Shown in pieces: positions 14,018-14,977 of a stretch of 14,977 bases of DNA. Location of the stretch: contig JAEDLA010000011.1 in assembly GCA_016295545.1 (NCBI GenBank), positions 1 through 14,977 on the forward strand, read 5' to 3'. The position numbers were made by a program, and so were the translations under genes. The notes beneath the pieces were generated by a model that saw nothing but the letters and a program-made list of their open reading frames with translations, did not search any database and was not told where the DNA came from. How positions within the stretch are numbered: the stretch's first letter is position 1; each line of letters starts with the position of its first letter. The DNA comes from Oscillospiraceae bacterium (GTDB lineage: Bacteria > Bacillota > Clostridia > Oscillospirales > Ruminococcaceae).

Positions 14018-14977
14018 TATATCAATTTTTGTGCCACATATCGGCTGTCCCAATATGTGCAGCTTCTGCAATCAGCATACTATAAGCGGTACGCAGAAAG
14101 CTCCGGACGGCGGCGAAGTCAGGGCAATATGCGAAAAGGCACTGTCAGAGGCAAAATCTCCGGAAAATGCTGAAATTGCCTTTTTCGGCGGCAGCTTTAC
14201 GGCTGTTCCACGTAATTATATGGTGGAGCTTCTTGAAGCGGCACAGGACTTTATAGGCGAGGGAAAATTCTCCGGTATCCGCATTTCCACCCGTCCGGAC
14301 TGCATTGACAGGGATATTCTGGAGCTGCTGAAAAGGTATCATGTTACTTCAATAGAGCTTGGTGCGCAGTCAATGTCCGACATTGTTCTCAAAGCAAATG
14401 ACAGAGGTCATACTGCTGCTGATGTGGAAAATGCAGTCCGCCTTATACGTGAAGCCGGATTTGAGCTTGGTTTGCAGATGATGATAGGTCTGTACAAAAG
14501 CTCACCAGCAGACGAGCTTGCAACTGTTGATGCGTTTAAAAGACTTAATCCGGATACAGTAAGAATTTATCCGGTGGTAATACTGAAAGGTACCAGGCTT
14601 GCTGAGCTTTACCGCTCCGGTGAGTATCAGCCTTTTTCTTTTGACGAAGCAGTTGAGCTTTCATGGACAGCACTGCTTTCCTTTGAAACTGCCGGTATAA
14701 GAGTAATTAAATGCGGACTTCATGCCAGCGAGTTTGTGGAGAACGACATGGTCGGCGGATTTTATCATCCGGCGTTCCGTGAAATATGCGAAAACAGGAT
14801 ATACAGGGCAGGAATGGAGCAGATTATTGCCAATGAAGCTCCTCAGAACGGAGAGTATGTCTTTCTTGTGAATCCGTCCTGTATAAGCAAGGCTGTGGGG
14901 CAGAACAGGTGTAATATCGATTATTTCAGGCAGTCAGGTCTGACTGTGAGAGTTATGGGAGATAAAAGTGTACCCAA
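14004..14977 (+). CDS. Elp3-like radical SAM protein, 3' truncated by window end
   Basis: The frame is open from ATG 14004 to the window end (324 complete codons), so the stop is not visible. The start overlaps the end of rnc by 14 bases and has GGAG ten bases upstream (13990-13993). The protein begins with a radical SAM iron-sulphur motif, GCPNMCSFCNQ, with Cys15, Cys19 and Cys22 in CxxxCxxC spacing. FFGGSFTAVP, RISTRPDCIDRDIL, SIELGAQSMSDIVLKANDRGHT, GFELGLQMMIGLY and RIYPVVILKGTRLAELYRSG match the Elp3-related COG1243 family. Eukaryotic and archaeal Elp3 modifies tRNA wobble uridine, but no acetyltransferase domain is visible in the part present, and clostridial members next to rnc have no function I can state. 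The position after rnc suggests the same operon. Confidence 0.88.
   Translation, partial: MRHSNISIFVPHIGCPNMCSFCNQHTISGTQKAPDGGEVRAICEKALSEAKSPENAEIAFFGGSFTAVPRNYMVELLEAAQDFIGEGKFSGIRISTRPDCIDRDILELLKRYHVTSIELGAQSMSDIVLKANDRGHTAADVENAVRLIREAGFELGLQMMIGLYKSSPADELATVDAFKRLNPDTVRIYPVVILKGTRLAELYRSGEYQPFSFDEAVELSWTALLSFETAGIRVIKCGLHASEFVENDMVGGFYHPAFREICENRIYRAGMEQIIANEAPQNGEYVFLVNPSCISKAVGQNRCNIDYFRQSGLTVRVMGDKSVP

Overview
The window is a low-to-mid GC Firmicutes chromosome fragment, most likely from a cellulosome-forming rumen or gut Ruminococcus (R. flavefaciens or R. albus type). The pointers are a secreted GH26 enzyme ending in a dockerin, an intact spoIIR gene, a Clostridia-style order of housekeeping genes, strong GGAGG ribosome binding sites, and frequent TTG starts. 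The assignment is inferred from gene content alone.

Region 1 (1-3279) is the accessory part. It opens with the C-terminal end of a surface or membrane protein built from LxxG/DG heptads (1-974). A symmetrical bidirectional terminator follows, and then, convergently on the minus strand, a secreted CBM35-like/GH26/dockerin beta-mannanase (1037-2809). The 470-base gap upstream of the mannanase holds a 160-bp long-inverted-repeat element that looks like a MITE, and a 22-bp-period direct repeat before the next gene.

Region 2 (3280-5149) has a DUF3048 (YerB-like) lipoprotein and spoIIR, the forespore signal for pro-sigma-E processing.

Region 3 (5146-6552) is the classical infC-rpmI-rplT translation operon (IF3, L35, L20). 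It has a perfect-consensus TTGACA-17-TATAAT promoter whose -35 box overlaps the spoIIR stop codon. A leader follows with an intrinsic attenuator and a possible competing antiterminator pairing, and infC appears to start at an ATT codon. A 15-bp terminator hairpin closes the operon.

Region 4 (6582-14977) is a run of information-processing and cell-envelope genes, all on the plus strand: a TrmH/SpoU-type rRNA methyltransferase, dprA, topA, trmFO, plsX, rnc and a truncated Elp3-like radical SAM gene. From topA onward the genes overlap or nearly touch, which suggests one translationally coupled operon. topA has its own candidate promoter, bracketed by 8-bp direct repeats.

Most genes are well-known families. 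I see no clear novel defence or mobile system. The best leads are the 160-bp palindromic element, the infC leader with its ATT start, the repeat-flanked topA promoter, and the intact spoIIR in what may be a lineage not known for sporulation.
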